Below, piece by piece: positions 30,973 through 41,219 of a stretch of DNA of 64,000 nucleotides (positions are counted from its first letter, which is position 1; each line of letters begins with the position of its first letter). This DNA is from Spiroplasma sp. NBRC 100390 (GTDB lineage: Bacteria; Bacillota_I; Bacilli_A; Mycoplasmatales; Mycoplasmataceae): positions 806,001 through 870,000 of the forward strand of contig NZ_CP018022.1 in the NCBI RefSeq assembly GCF_001886495.1, given 5' to 3'. The notes below the pieces were generated by a model, which worked only from the letters and a program-made list of their open reading frames with translations, was not told the origin of the DNA and made no database searches. The position numbers were made by a program, and so were the translations under genes.

Positions 30973-32774
30973 TAATCATCTAATTTTAAAACAGCCATAA
31001 AAGCTTCTTGCGGTACTTCAACCGACCCAATTGCTTTCATTCGTTTTTTTCCTTCTTTTTGTTTTTCTAATAATTTCTTTTTCCGGGTAATATCGCCCCC
31101 ATAACATTTTGCTAAAACATTTTTGCGCATTGCCTTAATATCTTCACGAGCAATGACCTTATGATTAATGGCCGCTTGAATGGGAACTTCAAAGTTTTGT
31201 CGCGGAATAATTTCTTTTAACTTAGCACATAACGCTTTTCCACGACCATAGGCAAAATCACGGTGAACAATAATCGATAAAGCATCAATAATATCACCAT
31301 TTAATAAAATATCCATTTTTACTAGTTTATTTGGACGATAACCAATAAACTCATAATCTAAGGAAGCATAACCCTTACTAATTGATTTTAAACGATCAAA
31401 AAAATCAAAAACAATTTCATTTAATGGCATTTCATATGTGAGAATTCGTCGCGTATCATCAATATATTCTAGATTAACATATGTTCCCCGTTTATGTTGA
31501 CATAATTCCATTAATGGACCAATATATTGGTCAGGCGTCATTATTGTTGCTTTAACAAAAGGTTCTTCAATACGGTCAATTTTTTGTACTGGTGGTAAAT
31601 CACTTGGATTATCAATTGTAATCACTTCTTTGTTTGTTAAATAAACATGGTAAATTACTGATGGCGCTGTTGCAATTAATTCTAAGTTATATTCCCGTTC
31701 TAGGCGTTCTTGAATTACATCCATATGTAATAATCCTAAAAACCCACACCGAAAACCAAATCCTAATGCCTGCGAAGTTTCTGGTTCATACACTAATGAT
31801 GCATCGGATAATTGAATCTTTTCTAATGCTTCTTTTAAATCTTTATACTTTGCTGAATCAATTGGATATAACCCACAAAAAACCATTGGATTCATTTTCT
31901 TATACCCCGGTAATGGTTCAGTTGCTGGGTTTGCCACGGTTGTAATCGTATCTCCTACCCGGACATCACGGACCATTTTAATACTTGCTGCTAATCAACC
32001 AACCTCACCAGCAACTAAGAAATCCTTTTTAACTTCTTTTGGAGTTTTAACCCCTAATTCTGTTACTTCATAAATGGCCTTTGTATTCATTAATTTAATC
32101 TTATCACCAACATGGACTGTTCCTTGTTTAATCCGAATCGAAACCATTACCCCACGGTATTTATCATAATGCGAGTCAAAAATTAGCGCTTGTAAAGGTT
32201 TATTATCATCCGCATCTAACGGTGCTGGAATATATTGCACAATTGCTTCTAAGACTTGATCGATGTTCAAACCAGTTTTAGCACTAATTAATGGGGCATT
32301 AGTGGTTGGAATCCCAATTAACTTTTCAATTTCTTCTTTTACTCGTTCCGGATCAGCTGATGGTAAGTCAATTTTATTAATGACAGGAATAATTTCCAAA
32401 TTATTATCAATTGCTAAATAAACATTTGCTAGGGTCTGTGCTTCAATCCCTTGAGCAGCATCAACGACTAAAATCGCTCCCTCACATGCAGCTAAACTCC
32501 GTGATACCTCGTAGGTAAAATCAACATGCCCCGGGGTATCAATTAAATGAAAAACGTATTCTTGCTTATCTTGAGCATGGTATTTTAATTGCACGGAATT
32601 TAATTTAATGGTAATCCCGCGTTCACGTTCTAAATCCATTGAATCTAATAATTGTTCTTGCATTTCTCGTTTATCAACAGTTCCCGTTAGTTCCAAAATT
32701 CGATCAGCTAAGGTTGATTTACCATGATCAATATGGGCAATAATTGAAAAATTACGAATTAATTTTTTATCCAT
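30972..32774 (-). CDS. lepA: Elongation factor 4 (LepA), ribosomal back-translocation GTPase
   Basis: A 600-residue translational GTPase. G1 is [10 protein letters not shown]2/G3 RERGITI and [13 protein letters not shown]4 NKID, G5 SAKTG. Domains II to V follow, then the LepA-specific C-terminal domain ending in [26 protein letters not shown] and [27 protein letters not shown] Trp in GEVGWLAASIK splits it under the standard code. It acts on stalled or stressed ribosomes. It is monocistronic here with its own terminator. Confidence 0.98.
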
Positions 32775-32915
32775 TCTAAAGTCGAACCCTTCCTACACCA
32801 AGATAAGTTATCTCTCTGATATATATTATACATAATTTTAAAAAAGATAGTTGTTTCACAATTAATTCTCATCATAAATCTGAATTTTCTAATCCCTAAG
32901 GAACAAATTGTTTTC

Positions 32916-32944
32916 TTGAATTTTCTAAGAAAATATTATATAAT
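32916..32944 (+). promoter_or_regulatory. Sigma-A type promoter of the small plus-strand gene
   Basis: TTGAAT (32916-32921), 17 bp, TATAAT (32939-32944), followed by the ATG at 33026 with an AGAGGA ribosome binding site. One of the clearest promoters in the window. Confidence 0.8.
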
Positions 32945-33025
32945 ATAGTATGCAAGTTAGAAATTAAAAGGTAAATAAATCGATTATTATCAATATTTTT
33001 TATAACGATGAAAAGAGGAAAACTA

Positions 33026-33487
33026 ATGGATAGTGATTTTACAAAATATTACAATCAATTAATGAATGAAGTAAATTTAGTTAGTAATGTTGAAAAGATT
33101 TCTGATACAAAAAAAGACTGACTTTATACCTTACTAAAAAATTTAAAAACATTCAACACTAAACAAGTTAAGTTACAACAACATGAAGGGTTAATTTATC
33201 AAATTATGAAAGTAATTGATCAAAGTACTGAATTCATCCATAACCGCATTAGTAATGCTTTAAATGAATATCGCAAGCTATACCGTCAACATTTTAAAGT
33301 CAACTTAGATATGCGGAACGAAAATAATCGAATCTTTGCCTACTGTGAAAAACAACTAGAAACAAACTACGGCGACAGCTTGCAAGTGTTACGCGACTCT
33401 GTTATTAACTATTATTATTTAAACTATCTAAAAGATAAAATTGAAGAAACCTTAAAAATTATTAGTTTATCAGCACGAACATTGTAA
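33026..33487 (+). CDS. Small helical cytoplasmic protein, unknown
   Basis: A 153-residue protein, all-helical, highly charged, with no signal or membrane segment: MDSDFTKYYNQLMNEVNL at the N-terminus and YYYLNYLKDKIEETLKII near the end. No known domain recognised. It has a strong promoter, a good ribosome binding site and its own terminator, and a UGA Trp at about residue 32, so it is very likely real. It lies alone between lepA and the ECF/fmt operon. Confidence 0.7.
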
Positions 33488-33491
33488 CAAG

Positions 33492-33523
33492 AAAAGAGTA
33501 ACCCTATTCGTTACTCTTTTTAT
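33492..33523. terminator. Bidirectional terminator, overlapping the 3-prime end of the ECF S-component gene
   Basis: AAAAGAGTAAC, CCTATTC and GTTACTCTTTT form the stem and loop. It ends the plus-strand small gene. The convergent ECF gene stops inside the loop (33,504), so its last codons form part of the hairpin. Confidence 0.85.
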
Positions 33524-34049
33524 AATGTCAAAATTGTTCATCATCTCAAATTTTATTAGTACTATGTTGGTTAACACGATCAAAGACAATCGTTAACGTG
33601 ATTCCCAGGACTGTTGATACCGCAACTTGAATTGTATCATTAATTAATTCACCAATAGCCACGGCAGAATCAAAATTAGATACTAAATAACTGTATAAAA
33701 CATACCAGAATAACATTAAACTACTAAGAAAAATTGCCCCATAACGACTTAATACTCGTGATAAAAAATAAGTAATTAAAAACATTAGCACCCGAATCAC
33801 AATTGATGCTGGAATAAAAATCGGAAAACCAGTAATAACATCAATAATTGTTACATATAAAACACCACTAATTAATAACATTGGCCCCTTAATTAAAGTT
33901 ATTAAAGCTAAAAATAATCCATCCGCTAACTGTAATATTCCCTTGTCATACCCAAGACGAATAAATTGTGAAGCACCAGCAACGGCTACTAACAGTGCTG
34001 TAATTAACGCCGTTGTAACCAAATACTTTAGAGATTTTAACCGATACAT
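33504..34049 (-). CDS. ECF-type vitamin transporter S component, substrate unassigned
   Basis: A 181-residue membrane protein with six hydrophobic helices in an energy-coupling-factor S-component layout: the N-terminal YLVTTALITALLVAVAGASQFI has the AxxxA spacing typical of the family, and later LADGLFLALITLIKGPMLLISGVLYVTIIDVITGFPIF matches the central substrate-site region. Such proteins bind a vitamin or cofactor precursor and pair with an ECF ATPase/T module encoded elsewhere. It follows fmt by two bases in the same operon. Reading through UGA adds WDDEQFWHYKKSNE at the end. Substrate unknown. Confidence 0.75.
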
Positions 34050-34051
34050 TA

Positions 34052-35011
34052 TTAAATCAAAATGTTTCCTGGAATTATTTCTGGGGATGGAGTATGATAA
34101 TAATTTTTCGCTTCGGTTACTTTTTTGCCTTCTCGTTGTAAACGAGTAATTATTAAATACCCATCTTCAACTTTAACTTTAATTCCGGTTTTTAAGACAG
34201 CAATAATTGTCCCGTCTACTAAGTCAGCATCCTTTTCTGCTAATGGTTCTGTTGCAATAACAGCTTGATGAATTTTATAAATAACATTCGCAACGGTTGT
34301 ATAAGCAATTGGTCACGCATATAACCCTCGGATTTGATCATAAATATTTTGTTTTGGTAAATGTCAACTAATTTTTTCTTCATCACGAGTAATGTTATAA
34401 GCAAATGTTGCTTGACTATCATCTTGGGGCGTTCCTAACAACTTTCCAGTAATAATATCTAATAAGTGTTTCTCAATCATTGTTCCTGCTAAAATCATTA
34501 ACCGATCATGTAATGATGAAGCGGTTTCATCAGCGGCAATTGTTAAAGCTTCTTGAACATACATTTCCCCCGCATCCATTTTCTTAATCATCTTCATTAA
34601 AGTAATCCCTGTTTCTTGTTCACCATAAATAATTGCTTTATGAATTGGTGCGCCGCCCCGCAATTTTGGTAATAATGAACCATGGGCATTAATACAATTA
34701 ATTTTTGCCAACTTTAAAATTCGTTCAGGAATAAACTGCCCATAAGCACAAGTAACAATTACATCTGGTTGTAATGCTTCTAATTCCGAATAAAGATCAT
34801 TAATTTTTTCTGGCTGAAAAATCTGAATTTGATGGGCTAATCCAAATTCTTTCACTGGTGAAAATTGAACCGTTTGATTACGCCCAATTTTCCGATCAGG
34901 TTGGGTTACAATCCCAATTAACTCAATTGTTGGTGCTAACTTTGTTAATGCGGTTAAAACTGCTGTTGCAAAAACAGGTGTCCCCATAAAAATTACTTTA
35001 TACTTTTGCAT
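34052..35011 (-). CDS. fmt: Methionyl-tRNA formyltransferase
   Basis: A 319-residue enzyme that formylates initiator Met-tRNA with 10-formyl-THF. Visible motifs: IFMGTPVFATAVL at the N-terminus, VSPVKEF region, INAHGSLLPKLRGGAPIHKAII (formyl-THF site) and GITLMKMIKKMDAGEMYVQE. The C-terminal OB-fold carries ITRLQREGKKVTEAKNYY. Its start overlaps the last codons of the DUF2779 gene by 14 bp. A peptide deformylase gene is not in the window. Confidence 0.96.
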
Positions 35012-37031
35012 TTTGTTTGCCTCCCTTTTCTAATGATAAATTTGCCATTAAATGAACAATATGTTGATAAATTACAACCATTGCTAAAGTATCACGATTA
35101 CAATATTTGAGCATTTCCGCTCGAAAAAAGGTTTTTCAAATTGGCATTGGGATATTATTTTCAACGCGACGGCGAAAAATTTCACTTGCCATATCCCCTT
35201 TTTGAACCTTTAACGCTTGATAAGTAAAGTGGTTATCAAATGCTGGTTGGGTTTTTTTAATTGATGCTGATCCATAAAACTCTTTTTTATAAATCATAAA
35301 ATCTTGAAAAAAGTCCATCAGGTCAATTGTTTTATTACGAATAATGGTCAATTTTTGTTGTCATGTTTGATAAGTTGCAACAATTGTTTTATCGGTTGTT
35401 TTACTAATTAAAATTGCTAAATAGTTAATTAATTCTGCTAATACTTTACATTCAAAACTTTTATAATAAGCAACATAAACCCCAACTTCCGCGCGGAATA
35501 AATCAGTTACTAAATGTTCAATTAGTTGCAAGCGTGGATCACCTTCACCATCAGCTAAAAAGGCATAATGTTCCATTGTTGTTTCGTCATGGTAGGTAAA
35601 CTGCTGATCTTTAATTATATGGACCGAATATTGAAATGGAATTTGTTGATAGGAGTAAGAATAATCAAAGCGGGGAACCGCAGCTTTCATTGTTTCAAAA
35701 TCATACATGTACAACGGATATTGATATTGGGCTAAAACGGTACTAATCCGTTCAATTTTTGTTGGGTCAATAACCGGAGCATTATCCTGTACCGCTAAAA
35801 TTTGGCGTTGTTGTTTAATAGAAAAACAAATTGGTTTTTTTTGCCGCGATGATTGTTGAAAAGTAAATGGTAAAATAACATCTTTTAAACAGTCAATATG
35901 TTCTTGGTATTTTAATAAGGTCTTCTTTTCCATCCCTCGGATTAATTCAAAAACACTATGGTGTTCTGGTAAAAAAGTTGCTGCATGTTGACAATAACCA
36001 TAGCGGTCCCCTTTGGCATTAAAACATTGTTCTTGGCTAAATAAGGGCAAAACTTCAGCAGCTGGTTTTGCCAAATAACTCTTAATTAATGCTAAATCAT
36101 CGGTAATTAAACGGTTTTTTGCAACACGTTTAACAAAAACTCCCGTTAACATTTGTTGGCAAAATTCTAACAAGCTAACTGGTTGCAAAGTTTTGGTTGG
36201 TAACTTATATCAATCTTGAAACATAAACAATTCATCATCATTAATATCACCAACACGAGAATATTCCGAATTCAATAACATTAATGAAACTTGACTAATT
36301 TTTAACCCCACCCCGGTTAATACATAATATTGGTAAGCAACATCATAACCATATTCATCTTTCACTGGTTTATCAACATACATTTGTAAATCTTTGTCAT
36401 ATTTACGACCCGTTGAAGCTTTAACCTCAATTAAGTGATAAGTTCCATCAGGTAGTTTTTTTAAAATATCACACTTTGTAATGCAATTATTATAAATAAA
36501 GGAAGGCTCAAAATAAACATCATAGTTTGGATTAGCTAAAACTTCCGTTGTTTTAGCAAAAGCAATTTTCTTACTATAGTGTTCTAAATTAAAATAGTTA
36601 TGATCACGCATAAAGTATTCGCGTGCTCGTTGCCCAACTTCGTTTCCATCAGCAATTGTCTCACCAGGATAAAAATCAATTGTATCTGGAACGGTTGATT
36701 GAACATCATCACTAAAATAACGCACATCATCACTAATACTTTCATTTTTATCAGCTGGTCAATAAGTTTCTAAGGCTAAGTCATATAAGTTTGGGGTAAA
36801 CAATCCTGAACCAACTGTTGTTTCATCATCATCACTACCAATAAAATCACTATCATTAATTTTGGCACTATTAATATTATCTTGTAAATCAAAAAAGACA
36901 GAAATTTTTTGTTCTGTTACTCACTGTTGGACTGTTTTTAAGTTAGTCCGTGATGCTAATGTCCACGCAATTTTTAAACACTTTTTAAAGCGTTTAAAGT
37001 CCTCTTTTTTTAATGTTACGACTGAATCCAT
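34998..37031 (-). CDS. DUF2779 protein: Cas4-like nuclease half plus DEDD-type exonuclease-like half
   Basis: A 677-residue protein. The N-terminal half has a PD-(D/E)xK-like core: FEPSFIYNNCITKCDILKKL then YHLIEVKAST, with ExK at about residue 190. The C-terminal half has the DnaQ-like DUF2779 pattern: YMYDFETMKAAVPRFD (first DxE), YVAYYKSFECKVLAEL, TIDLMDFFQDF and CNRDTLAMVVIY (last D). DUF2779 proteins are of uncertain role, probably nucleic-acid processing. It is translated from an ATG at 37031 with a good GAAAGGGAAG site, and its stop lies inside fmt. Many UGA Trp codons break it under the standard code. Confidence 0.82.
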
Positions 37032-37080
37032 TTTGTTGCACTTCCCTTTCGTTATTTGTTCATATCCTCTGAAAGATAAA

Positions 37081-37104
37081 GAAAATAAGACCATGCTTAT
37101 TTTC
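37081..37104 (-). terminator. Intrinsic terminator at the end of the small anchored protein gene
   Basis: GAAAATAAG, CATGGT and CTTATTTTC form the stem and loop on the minus strand; the stop codon at 37,097 lies within it. Confidence 0.78.
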
Positions 37105-37711
37105 TTGGGACAAATTTCTCAGGTTTCGGTTTTGGGCGTTCATCGGCAGGTAGTTGCCCTACTTTTCGTAGTTTACGCTCTTCCTCGCGTTTTTTTACCA
37201 TTTCCGCACGATGAGCTTCATATTCTTGTTTTGCTGTAATTTTAGCAGCTTTCTTTTCTTCTTTTGTTAACTTAACTTTCTTTTCGCTAATTTCAATGCG
37301 ATGTTTTGTTTCATCTAAATCAATTTCTTGATTAACCGTTCAAGTTGTTTCATATTGTTTTTTACTAATTTTTTTTGAAATCCCTTCAATTTCAAAAGCC
37401 TTTTGTTCTAAAAAAGAATTAGTTTTTGCTTCATAAATATCAACAATAACATCAAAAATATCACGATATTTAAATTCTTTCCCCTTACGAGCAATAACTT
37501 TTTCATATTCTAAGCGTAAGTTTTTACGGTTGTCAGTTTCTTTAATATATTGTTTAATTTTATCTTTAACTTGTTTTTTACGTTTTTCACGTTCAAGACG
37601 TTGTGCTTTTCGTCCCATAATTGACGAAACAATTGCAAAAATAATAACTGCAACTACAATTACTACTAAAATGACATTCATTGTCATACTGCCACCCAGA
37701 AAATTTGACAT
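37097..37711 (-). CDS. Single-span membrane protein with a long basic cytoplasmic tail
   Basis: A 204-residue protein: one transmembrane helix at 11-31 (MNVILVVIVVAVIIFAIVSSIM) followed by a highly charged, Lys/Glu-rich helical tail ending in PKPKPEKFVPRK. This type II-like layout with an N-out short segment resembles membrane-tethered scaffold proteins; no family recognised. A UGA Trp at about 124 hides the last 80 residues under the standard code. It is monocistronic between yebC and the DUF2779 gene. Confidence 0.7.
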
Positions 37712-37817
37712 TATTATCTAAACTCCTTTTTTACTTTATTTATATTATGCACTATTACCACGGATTTTACAAATGTTTTCCCCGGGGCAAATTCTTTTTT
37801 CTTCGCAATAATTTAAT

Positions 37818-38534
37818 TTATCCAATCACAACATTATGATAAACTTCTTGAACATCATCAACTTCATCTAACATATTTAACATTTTTTCAAATCGTTCAG
37901 CATCTTCGCCTTGTAATGTGATCCGTTCATGGGGTAACATTGTAATCTCTGCCATTTGAAACGTTTCAATGCCACTGTCATCTAAAGTTGTTTTAACACT
38001 ATTAAATGCTGTTGCTGGCGCATACACAACAATTTGGCCATCTTCAGCGACAACATCATTAATATCACAATTTGCTAACAATAATAATTCAAAAACTTCT
38101 TCGACTGTTTTTCCTTCAAAGGCAAAAACTGCTAAATTATCAAATAAATGTGTTACTGCCCCATTAACTCCTAACTTCCCGCCAGTTTTTGTAAAACAAT
38201 TACGAACTTCCGCAACAGCCCGATTAACATTATTTGTTAAGGTGTCAATAATAATTGCACTACCCCCCGGACCATAACCTTCATACCGAATTGCTTGGTA
38301 CTTTTCATTATCATTACCACTTGCTTTTTTAATTGCCCGGTCAATAACATCACGCGGAATTTGTTTTGCTTTTGCTTTATCAATCGCATTACGTAATGCT
38401 AAATTAGCATTAGAATCAACGCCACCCTCACGCGCTGCTAAATAGATTTCACGGGCCATCCGGTTATATAACACCGCTTTTTTTGCGGCTGTTGCGGCCA
38501 TTGATTGTTTGCGAACTTCAAATGCTCTTCCCAT
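37818..38534 (-). CDS. YebC/PmpR family transcriptional regulator
   Basis: A 238-residue protein matching the YebC family from start to end: MGRAFEVRKQSMAATAAKKAVLYNRMAREIYLAAREGG, then DRAIKKASG, YEGYGPGGSAIIIDTLTNNVNRAVAEVRNCFTKTGGKLG and VTHLF. YebC proteins act as regulators and have been linked to translation of proline-rich stretches. Full length with no oddities. Gene stands alone with a short leader. Confidence 0.93.
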   Translation of the reverse strand: MGRAFEVRKQSMAATAAKKAVLYNRMAREIYLAAREGGVDSNANLALRNAIDKAKAKQIPRDVIDRAIKKASGNDNEKYQAIRYEGYGPGGSAIIIDTLTNNVNRAVAEVRNCFTKTGGKLGVNGAVTHLFDNLAVFAFEGKTVEEVFELLLLANCDINDVVAEDGQIVVYAPATAFNSVKTTLDDSGIETFQMAEITMLPHERITLQGEDAERFEKMLNMLDEVDDVQEVYHNVVIG

Positions 38535-38594
38535 ATTTGCTCTCCTTAAATCCTTATTTTTTCCTTATATATTATACAATAAAATATTTAAAAG

Positions 38595-39020
38595 TTATTT
38601 ATCATAACGCATTAAATAACCATTTTCATTACCATAATATTGAGGAATTGTCCGCACAATATGAAATCCATGCTTAAGATATAACTTTTGGGCAACTAAA
38701 TTATGTTCATTTACCTCCAAAAAAACACTATTAAAAGAAAAATGCTCTAACAAATAAGTTAGCATTTTATCACCTCACCCTTGGTGTTGATATCTTTTTT
38801 TAACCGTTAGTTTAATAATTTCTAAATCACCACCACTATGCATTAAAATAAAATACCCAACTAAATTATTATTAAGAACCAACTTATAAACAAGATAATT
38901 TACATTATTAAGGATTTGAATTAAATTACGATATTTGTAATAATGTTGCGGATAGTTTTCTTGCTCTAATAAAAATAATAATAACCCGTCAGTATTATTA
39001 ACTGGTTTAATTGTCATCAT
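38595..39020 (-). CDS. RimI-type GNAT N-acetyltransferase
   Basis: A 141-residue GNAT acetyltransferase. The acetyl-CoA loop is KKRYQHQGWGDKMLTYLL (the Q/RxxGxG/A motif), followed by SVFLEVNEHNLVAQKLYLKHGFHIV, the standard beta-5/helix-4 block. RimI acetylates ribosomal protein S18 in other bacteria, and the gene sits directly downstream of tsaB as in many Firmicutes. Its ATG overlaps the tsaB stop by one base (a second ATG follows at once). A UGA Trp lies inside the CoA loop, so the standard code loses the second half. Substrate specificity is inferred from context. Confidence 0.85.
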
Positions 39021-39592
39021 TATCCTAATGCTTTCTTAATGTAACGTGGTTCTAGAGCAAAAATATCATCAACCAATTCGAAATGGTTTTTTAACAGTTG
39101 ATAATTTTGCACCGGATTAATGTCTTGCAAATCACACCGAAATTGATAACCGGGAAATTGTTTAGTAATTTCTAAACAAGTTTCATAATCAATAACTTGA
39201 CTAGGAATCACTTCTTGACCATTACTAATTATCGCAAAGTAACGTTGCCCACCACGCGCATCTAACATTGAAACAACATTATCGAGTCCGGCTTGATACA
39301 ATAAAGTATTAATAACAGATACTTTAACAACCGGATTAATTATTTTAATTGTTTTAACAATTGTCATTGGAATTCGAATCCCAGTATAACTCCCTGGTCC
39401 AACTGTCAAATAAAAATGATTGACATCTTTTAACTGCAAATTATATGTCGCTAATAACTTGTTAATTGCTGGTAATGTTTCTTCAGTATGACGACGGGCA
39501 TTATTTTGATGAACTTGACCAAGCACTTGCTCATCTCGTGCTAAAATTAAAGTTAAAAAGTCAGTACTAGTATCAATAAATAAATTTAACAT
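39020..39592 (-). CDS. tsaB: tRNA t6A biosynthesis protein TsaB
   Basis: A 190-residue ASKHA-fold scaffold that, with TsaD and TsaE, transfers threonylcarbamoyl to A37 of ANN-reading tRNAs. N-terminal LFIDTSTDFLTLIL is the nucleotide-fold start and VGPGSYTGIRIPMTIVKTI is the family signature. MLDARGGQRYFA follows. Shorter than TsaB of E. coli but typical for mollicutes. It sits between tsaE (1 bp gap) and the RimI-like gene; tsaD is not in the window. Confidence 0.92.
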   Translation of the reverse strand: MLNLFIDTSTDFLTLILARDEQVLGQVHQNNARRHTEETLPAINKLLATYNLQLKDVNHFYLTVGPGSYTGIRIPMTIVKTIKIINPVVKVSVINTLLYQAGLDNVVSMLDARGGQRYFAIISNGQEVIPSQVIDYETCLEITKQFPGYQFRCDLQDINPVQNYQLLKNHFELVDDIFALEPRYIKKALG

Positions 39593-39593
39593 C

Positions 39594-40055
39594 TTATTCC
39601 CCTCTTCCTAAGGCCTCTCGTAATGCCGTATTGTTAGTTTTAATAGTAAAAACTCGTTCTTCGTTATTTTCAATATTAATAGTAATTTTAATTACTTCAT
39701 AGTGATCAGTTATATCCTTACTAATTAAACTTGGTCATTCAATAATATTAATACTATTCGGAAAATAATCAAAATACATTGCTCATTCTTCAATATGATC
39801 TAAACCTAATAACCGATAACAATCCATATGATTAACAAGAATTTTATTTGGGGTTGTATATTGATTCATAATAATAAAAGATGGTGAAGTAACCGGTTCT
39901 GTTACCCCTAACGCAGCTAATAAATACTTTGTAAAAGTTGTTTTACCAGCCGCTAATTCCCCTTCTAATAATAAACATAAATTAGGTTGCAAAAATGGCA
40001 CTATTTTAATAGCTAATTGTTTTGTTGCATCTTCATTTTTTACCATTATTTTCAT
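39594..40055 (-). CDS. tsaE: tRNA t6A biosynthesis ATPase TsaE
   Basis: A 153-residue P-loop protein. Walker A is LEGELAAGKTTFTKYLL (about residues 30-47), followed by VTSPSFIIMNQY and the MDCYRL segment (a family-specific motif). The C-terminal half, INIIEWPSLI, matches the family's EW. A UGA Trp hides it under the standard code. It starts the tsaE-tsaB-rimI operon and is divergent from the ferredoxin reductase gene. Confidence 0.92.
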
Positions 40056-40168
40056 AATATCCCACTTTCTATAAATAATTATATCTAGGAATTAATTAAT
40101 GTGCCATACTTTCCCAAAAATATGTAATAATTAAAGGACAGAAAAAAAAGAAAGGTTGTTATAAACTA

Positions 40169-41155
40169 ATGAAAGATATTTTAATTATTGGCGCTGGTCC
40201 GGTTGGGTTATATGCTTGAAGTTGTGCCGGAATGTTAGGATTAACTGGTTATATCATTGAAGGAAATGATAATCCTGGGGGACAACCTTGAGAGTTATAT
40301 CCCGAAAAACTATTATATGATATGCCCGGTTTTTCTGAAATTAAAACAAAAACTTTTATTGAGAACCTAATCAGCCAAACTGAAAAAAGTAGTAAACAAA
40401 TAACCTATTTTGGTAAAACAAACATTTTAACAGTTAACGAAGCGAATGATGGTTTTGCTGTTACTCTAACAAATAACGAAGTTATTAGTGTTAAAACAAT
40501 TTTAATCACTAGTGGTAATGGTGTTTTTACCCCAATTCGATTAGAACACCTTGATGCAACACAAAAATATGATAACTTGTGATATGCTGTTAAAAAACTA
40601 ACGACTTTAACTAATAAAAAAGTTATTGTCTTGGGTGGTGGAGATAGTGCTGTTGACTGAGCAAATCATCTAGTTGAAGATAAGATTACCAACAATGTCA
40701 CCATCATTCACCGGCGCGAATTATATCGTGCTAAAGAAAGCAACGTCCAAAAACTACAACAAAATAAAATTACAGAACTAAAACCTTACCATGTTAAAAA
40801 TGTTCAAGTCCAAAATAAGCAAATTAAATCATTAATTCTTGAACATGAGAACAGTAAAGAAACTTTAGAATTAGCAGCTGATTATTTTATTGTTCAATAT
40901 GGGGCAAAAGTAGCGCCAACAATGTTAAATCAATTTTCTTTAGAAACAACACCAATGCGCAAAATTATTATTCAACCAAGTGGACAAACTAGTCATCCAC
41001 ATATTTTTGCAGCCGGAAATAGTGCCTATTATGAAGGAAAGTACTATAATATGGTAACTGGCTTTGGTGAAGCAATTAATGCTTTGTTTAACATTACCAA
41101 GATTATTCATGGGAATAAATATCACCCCGGTTATTTAAGTGATATTAAAAAATAA
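40169..41155 (+). CDS. Ferredoxin-NADP reductase, thioredoxin-reductase-like (YumC type)
   Basis: A 328-residue FAD/NADPH flavoprotein. FAD site IIGAGPVGLYAW (residues 6-17); GGQPWELYPEKLLYDMPGF is the YumC hallmark; NADPH site VIVLGGGDSAVDWA at about 152; a C-terminal FAD block with IFAAGNSAYYEGKYYNMVTGFGEAI. The CxxC of thioredoxin reductase is absent, so it should reduce ferredoxin or flavodoxin, not thioredoxin. It has its own promoter region and a terminator at 41,175-41,205. Four UGA Trp codons. Confidence 0.9.
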
Positions 41156-41174
41156 CAATTATTTTTCTTGAAAC

Positions 41175-41205
41175 AAAAAAATGTATATAAAATATACATT
41201 TTTTA
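41175..41205. terminator. Bidirectional terminator between the reductase and the flippase-like gene
   Basis: AATGTATAT, AAA and ATATACATT form a stem flanked by A and T runs; it can end both convergent transcripts. Confidence 0.82.
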
Positions 41206-41219
41206 TTTGATTAAAATAC

